Source: an uncultured Flammeovirgaceae bacterium (lineage in GTDB: Bacteria; Bacteroidota; Bacteroidia; Cytophagales; Cyclobacteriaceae). Taken from it: a stretch of 8,468 bases of DNA. Position 1 is the first letter of the stretch. Each line of letters starts with the position of its first letter. The notes under the pieces are model-generated. The model saw nothing but the letters and a program-made list of their open reading frames with translations. It was not told where the DNA came from and did no database searches. Positions 5,753 through 8,468 of the stretch are shown here, in pieces. The stretch is taken from contig CAMPJM010000154.1 of NCBI GenBank assembly GCA_946886805.1, positions 1 through 8,468 on the forward strand, written 5' to 3'. The position numbers and the translations under genes are program-made.

Positions 5753-5904
5753 TAGATTAAGTGTAAGACTTTTTATTATTTAAATGCCAATTTTTTAATC
5801 TTATTATTTTTTTAGCAAGGCATTTCAATTTTTTTAAAAATATTTCAGATTTCATGTTTAATTTAGGTTAAAAAGCACCCTTTTGGTTAGGGGTGCTTTT
5901 TTTT
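5753..5904 (+). ncRNA. Candidate sigma-54-dependent small RNA 2 (~152 nt)
   Basis: Predicted transcript from the sigma-54 promoter at 5727-5742 to the T-tract at 5904. The stem AAATGCC (5782-5788) / GGCATTT (5819-5825) closes a 30-nt U-rich loop nearly identical to that of sRNA 1 (AATTTTTTAA, CTTATTATTTTTT, AGCA). Against sRNA 1 the second stem pair changes from G-C to A-T on both sides, a compensatory substitution. The 5' leader and the linker after the stem are diverged, so this is a paralogue rather than a recent duplicate. A 5' TAAGA (5764-5768) could pair with TCTTA in the loop (5799-5803). Family not recognised; start site predicted only. Confidence 0.65.
5871..5904 (+). terminator. Intrinsic terminator of sRNA 2
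   Basis: Perfect 10-bp stem AAAAGCACCC (5871-5880) / GGGTGCTTTT (5891-5900) with a 10-nt loop, and eight T at 5897-5904. Very strong rho-independent terminator on the plus strand. The A-run on the other side makes it potentially bidirectional. Confidence 0.85.
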
Positions 5905-6260
5905 GCTACATAGTAGATGGGATTGGGCGTGGATTTCATAAAGCTCACAACCCTGATGGATCAAGCAAGATTGGGGGGAGGTTTGTGTTATTTCAACATT
6001 ATCTGCTACTAATGATTCGGCTAAAGTCAAATCTACATAGGCCTTCCATAGATGCATTCTACGGAAATTCGACTTTGGCAGAGCCATGCCTTTGGCGTAG
6101 TCGAATATTAATTGTTTGCTAATATAAAACGTCCCAAACCAACATTTCCGGTAAATATTGTTGCCAAAAATAAAGCATTGTATTTTCTTGGTTTGCCCCC
6201 TCAACTTTTCCGCTTGATCCGCGAAAACTAGGTCACGCTTAGAAATCTCTCTACCATTGT
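5905..6260. other. Intergenic stretch without a credible gene
   Basis: Short open frames exist on both strands (for example minus 5887-6264), but they begin inside a terminator or a repeat and show no domain or protein-like composition. Seen here: a perfect 8-bp inverted pair ATTCGACT (6067-6074) / AGTCGAAT (6099-6106) enclosing two CTTTGGC copies, and ACTTTTCCGCTTGATC (6204-6219), a motif shared with 5573 and 6413. Confidence 0.5.
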
Positions 6261-6885
6261 TCAAGGTTCCTGCCGAATGACACGTTTCTTGTTTGTCATT
6301 CAGGAAGAAGCTTGTTGAAAACTAGCAGTACCGCTAGAAAGTTGAGGGACATGGCTAACGTTTACCTTGCTGCTATCAGGCAACAAGTTCCCGACTGGAT
6401 GACACTCCCGAAACTTTTCAGCTTGATCTATTTTTTTTTGCTCTTTTGGCAAACAATGAAACCTTTCTTAGCTGAAGTTTAATTTACCTAACTGCCATTG
6501 TGCAATAAGTTCAGCCAACTGGCGGGTGACACTCATTCCTGTCTGTCATTCAGGAGAGCTTGCCCCCGCTTATTGCGGGGAAACCTGTTGGAGGCTAGCA
6601 GTTCTGCCAGTGTCGAAGTGCTATTGTTCAATCAACCTCACTGCCATTGTGCAACAAGTCCCGCCAACTGGCGGGTGACAGTGCGGGTTATAGAAAGGGC
6701 TACCGTTGTTGTTAGTCCTGAGCAAGGCTTTCGAAAGCCCGCAGTACTGCTAGAGTAGAAAGCGAGATTTAATTTCCCTCACTGCATTGCCCAACAAGTT
6801 CCATACTCAATGATATGCATTTCTATTTCATTTAGGAAAGAACTTGTTGGAAATTATCAGTTTTTACTAAGAAGTCTGATCTTTA
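6261..6885. repeat. Degenerate tandem array of palindrome-rich units (~5 copies, ~120-150 bp period)
   Basis: Recurring parts are a CAACAAG core (6381, 6503 as CAATAAG, 6652, 6792), often after CTCACTGCCATTGTG; a CCCGCC-AACT-GGCGGG hairpin (best at 6660-6675); TGACAC; TGTCATTCAGGA; CTTGTTG; and a CTAGCAGTAC-like palindrome (6322-6337, 6741-6750). Within units the ends pair: CCAACAAGTTC (6791-6801) with GAACTTGTTGG (6840-6850) is perfect over 11 bp, and GAATGACA (6275-6282) with TGTCATTC (6294-6301) over 8 bp. Further hairpins are CCCCGC/GCGGGG (6564-6580) and GGCTTTCGAAAGCC (6726-6739). GC content exceeds the surroundings. Each copy has decayed differently. The array looks like intergenic repeat or MITE-type remnants; no transposase is present. 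Confidence 0.65.
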
Positions 6886-7089
6886 TTTACCTCAAGGTGT
6901 AAAGCCCACATCCGCAGTCATAAGCTCTTTCTCAAAATAATAATTGAATCATTTTCGCCAATAAATCAACATTACTTTTATTTGAACACAAAAAAAATTT
7001 ATTTTGCATGCAGCAATTAATTTAGCTTTCGTTAAATTGAAAGATTGCTAAACGATTAGTCAAAAGAAGGAAATTTAAAGGAAAAGATT
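6886..7089. other. Upstream region of yebC
   Basis: This AT-rich spacer should carry the yebC promoter. The best candidate is TTTG (7003-7006), 16 bp, then TAGCTTTC (7023-7030), one base off the Bacteroidota TAnnTTTG element with slightly short spacing. An imperfect dyad TTAGC/GCTAA (7022-7051) with inner CTTTC/GAAAG overlaps the predicted start. AAAGGAAAAG just before the ATG is at best a weak ribosome site. Confidence 0.3.
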
Positions 7090-7833
7090 ATGTCAGGTCA
7101 TAGTAAATGGTCCACAATAAAAAGGAAAAAAGGAGCTTTAGATGCGAAGCGGGGAAAGATCTTCACTAAAATAATCAAGGAAATAACCATTGCTGCTAAA
7201 GAAGGCGGAGGCGATTTGGTAGGAAATCCCAGGTTGCGACTGGCAGTAGCAAATGCAAAGGGGGCAAACATGCCCAAGGATAACATTGAAAGAGCCATAA
7301 AAAAAGGTTCTGGGGCGGATGCCACGGTCTATATAGAGACCACCTACGAGGGCTACGCTTCTCATGGAGTGGCAGTTTACATAGAATGTACAACTGATAA
7401 TTTAAATAGGACAGTAGCAGATATAAGAGCTGCCTTCAATAAATATGGTGGTAGTCTTGGTACAAATGGCTCCCTCGAATTTATCTTTGACAGAAAAGGT
7501 GTTTTCAATATAGTAGCACCTGAAGGGATTGACGAAGATGAATTTACCCTTGAATTAATTGATGCCGGAGCTGAAGATGTAGAATTTGAAGAGGAATATA
7601 TACATGTTACCTGTGCAATGGAAGATTTTGGACAACTTCAAAAGAAGTTGGAAGATATGGAAATTGAAACGGAAGCAGCACAACTTCAAAGAATTCCAAA
7701 CACGATGGTGAAATTAGACGATGAGGCACTCCAAAAAGTGATGAAATTAATAGATGTATTAGAAGACAATGACGATGTTCAAAAGGTCTATCATAATATC
7801 GATATTTCTGAAGAGCAATATGAGCTAATTTAA
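7090..7833 (+). CDS. yebC: YebC/PmpR/TACO1 family protein
   Basis: Member of the widespread YebC/PmpR family. It was long annotated as a transcriptional regulator; bacterial YebC and mitochondrial TACO1 have more recently been tied to translation, helping ribosomes through difficult stretches such as polyproline. The 247 residues match the usual length. The N-terminal signature MSGHSKWSTIKRKKGALDAK followed by RGKIFTKIIKEI is diagnostic. Family blocks follow: NPRLRLAVANAKGANMPKDNIERAIKKG (about 48-75), YEGYASHGVAVYIECTTDNLNRT, and NKYGGSLGTNGSLEFIFDRKG, and the C-terminal half is acidic as usual. The ATG at 7090 is the only sensible start, since MSGHSKW is the conserved N-terminus. A terminator at 7860-7881 ends the gene, and upstream lies only repeat DNA, so it is probably monocistronic. 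Nothing suggests a functional link to the small RNAs before it. Confidence 0.97.
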   Translation: MSGHSKWSTIKRKKGALDAKRGKIFTKIIKEITIAAKEGGGDLVGNPRLRLAVANAKGANMPKDNIERAIKKGSGADATVYIETTYEGYASHGVAVYIECTTDNLNRTVADIRAAFNKYGGSLGTNGSLEFIFDRKGVFNIVAPEGIDEDEFTLELIDAGAEDVEFEEEYIHVTCAMEDFGQLQKKLEDMEIETEAAQLQRIPNTMVKLDDEALQKVMKLIDVLEDNDDVQKVYHNIDISEEQYELI

Positions 7834-7859
7834 ATAGAGGTTCAATTGCGATATATTTT

Positions 7860-7881
7860 AGGAGGTTAGCAGCCTCCTTTT
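7860..7881 (+). terminator. Intrinsic terminator of yebC
   Basis: Stem AGGAGG (7860-7865) / CCTCCT (7873-7878), extendable by one T-G pair, loop of 5-7 nt, T-run at 7878-7881 then CTT. It sits 27 bp after the yebC stop. Confidence 0.75.
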
Positions 7882-7967
7882 CTTGTTGTAATAATAGAGC
7901 TGAAAAACTGGTGTACCTGCATTTTAGGGTCGATAGCAAAAAAACAAAATTAAACCGATAGGCCTTT

Positions 7968-7975
7968 TACCTTTG
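7968..7975 (+). promoter_or_regulatory. Bacteroidota-type -7 promoter element for the TPR gene
   Basis: TACCTTTG is an exact match to the Bacteroidota housekeeping sigma -7 element TAnnTTTG and is followed by CTGC. Predicted start about 7982, giving a leader of some 67 nt before the ATG at 8049. No clear TTTG is found at the -33 position, which is often weak in this phylum. Confidence 0.5.
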
Positions 7976-8048
7976 CTGCTTAAATCGTATTCATCAAAAG
8001 CGTCATACATCTTCCAAAATAGAGGATCCTGATACATCAACTATAAAA

Positions 8049-8468
8049 ATGAATCAAAATCAACTAAAAACACTTCAGGAAGCTTTGAATTTTTCTCCTG
8101 ATAACGTTCCACTTCGAAACCATATTGCTGAACTACTTTTTCAGCAACAGTCTTTTGGTGAGGCTGAGGGGCATTTTAAAATAGTTTTAAAGGCGCAGCC
8201 CGATAATTTGGAAGCTAAATATTATTTGGCTGCTTGTTTTTATGGTCTTAAAAAATATTCTTCTGCAATCATTATCCTCGAGGAATTGCTTGAGGAACAA
8301 CCAAAATCTGTGCGGCTAATGCTGCTCTACAGCAAGTCTTTATTGGAAGAAGGTGCAACAAGACAGGCAATGGAAATATACCAGGAGGTGCTGATGCTTG
8401 ATCCTGGTGCAAAAGACGAAGAACTTGAAAAACGATTGAAGCAACCAGCACAGGCTGAAGCTGTGCAA
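8049..8468 (+). CDS. TPR-repeat protein, 3' end outside window
   Basis: The frame stays open from the ATG at 8049 to the last base, giving 140 visible residues with no stop. Three tetratricopeptide repeats in exact 34-residue register are visible: about 18-51 (DNVPLRNHIAELLFQQQSFGEA...), 52-85 (DNLEAKYYLAACFYGLKKYSSA...) and 86-119, each ending in a P at the repeat boundary or close to it. A charged linker follows (KDEELEKRLKQ). There is no signal peptide, so a cytoplasmic protein-interaction scaffold is likely. The ATG is chosen because it follows an A-rich stretch and a good -7 element, and the frame starts the first helix cleanly. Bacteroidota carry AAA+ ATPases with a similar N-terminal TPR segment, so the missing part could be an ATPase domain; that is only a guess. 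Confidence 0.85.
   Translation, partial: MNQNQLKTLQEALNFSPDNVPLRNHIAELLFQQQSFGEAEGHFKIVLKAQPDNLEAKYYLAACFYGLKKYSSAIIILEELLEEQPKSVRLMLLYSKSLLEEGATRQAMEIYQEVLMLDPGAKDEELEKRLKQPAQAEAVQ

Noticed and set aside
5887..6264. Minus-strand open frame of 125 codons
   Set aside because: Runs from a repeat-rich stretch into the sRNA 2 terminator, has no recognisable domain and odd composition, and lacks a promoter or ribosome site; most likely chance.
6498..6758. Plus-strand open frame of 86 codons
   Set aside because: Lies wholly inside the palindromic tandem array and its translation is just repeated motif text, such as two HCHCATSP/NKFSQLAG-like segments from the repeat core; not a gene.
5230..6885. 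CRISPR array
   Set aside because: Repeats are long, few, degenerate and palindromic, with irregular spacing and no cas genes; they do not have the 24-48 bp identical repeat and unique spacer pattern.

Overview
The window looks like a Bacteroidota chromosome (Sphingobacteriia, Chitinophagia or Cytophagia-like; the exact family cannot be fixed from sequence alone). The reasons are AT-rich DNA, A-rich translation starts with little or no Shine-Dalgarno sequence, a Bacteroidota-type -7 element (TACCTTTG, 7968-7975), and the style of the proteins.

Layout. 1-600 is the 3' part of a LolD-type ABC ATPase. It converges, with 7 bp between stop codons, on a PrxQ/Bcp peroxiredoxin on the minus strand (608-1060). 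A 226-bp divergent intergenic region follows. Next comes a plus-strand two-component pair: an NtrC-family, sigma-54-activating response regulator (1287-2636) and a membrane-bound HAMP-PAS histidine kinase (about 2798-4651). Then there is 2.4 kb with no credible protein gene (4652-7089). After it come yebC/pmpR (7090-7833) with a terminator, and the start of a TPR protein (8049 onward) that runs off the window.

The 2.4-kb gap is the main interest. Directly behind the response regulator/kinase pair are two similar units. Each has (i) a pair of TCA-N3-TGA dyads about two helical turns apart, (ii) a -24/-12 sigma-54 promoter (TGGCACACTTCCTGCA; TGGCATACTTCATGCA), (iii) a short noncoding stretch with a 7-bp stem that differs between the copies by a compensatory G-C to A-T change and encloses an almost identical 30-nt U-rich loop, and (iv) a strong intrinsic terminator. 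I read these as two paralogous sigma-54-dependent small RNAs of about 137 and 152 nt, probably switched on by the adjacent NtrC-type regulator. The logic would resemble cbrAB-crcZ, glrR-glmY or luxO-qrr in Proteobacteria, but the RNA is one I do not recognise. This is inference from sequence pattern; no expression data are available.

Between the two RNA units lies a ~155-bp direct duplication (5230-5385, 5437-5592) that also carries a compensated terminator-like hairpin. After the second RNA comes a degenerate tandem array of palindrome-rich units (about 6261-6885), which looks like decayed intergenic repeats.
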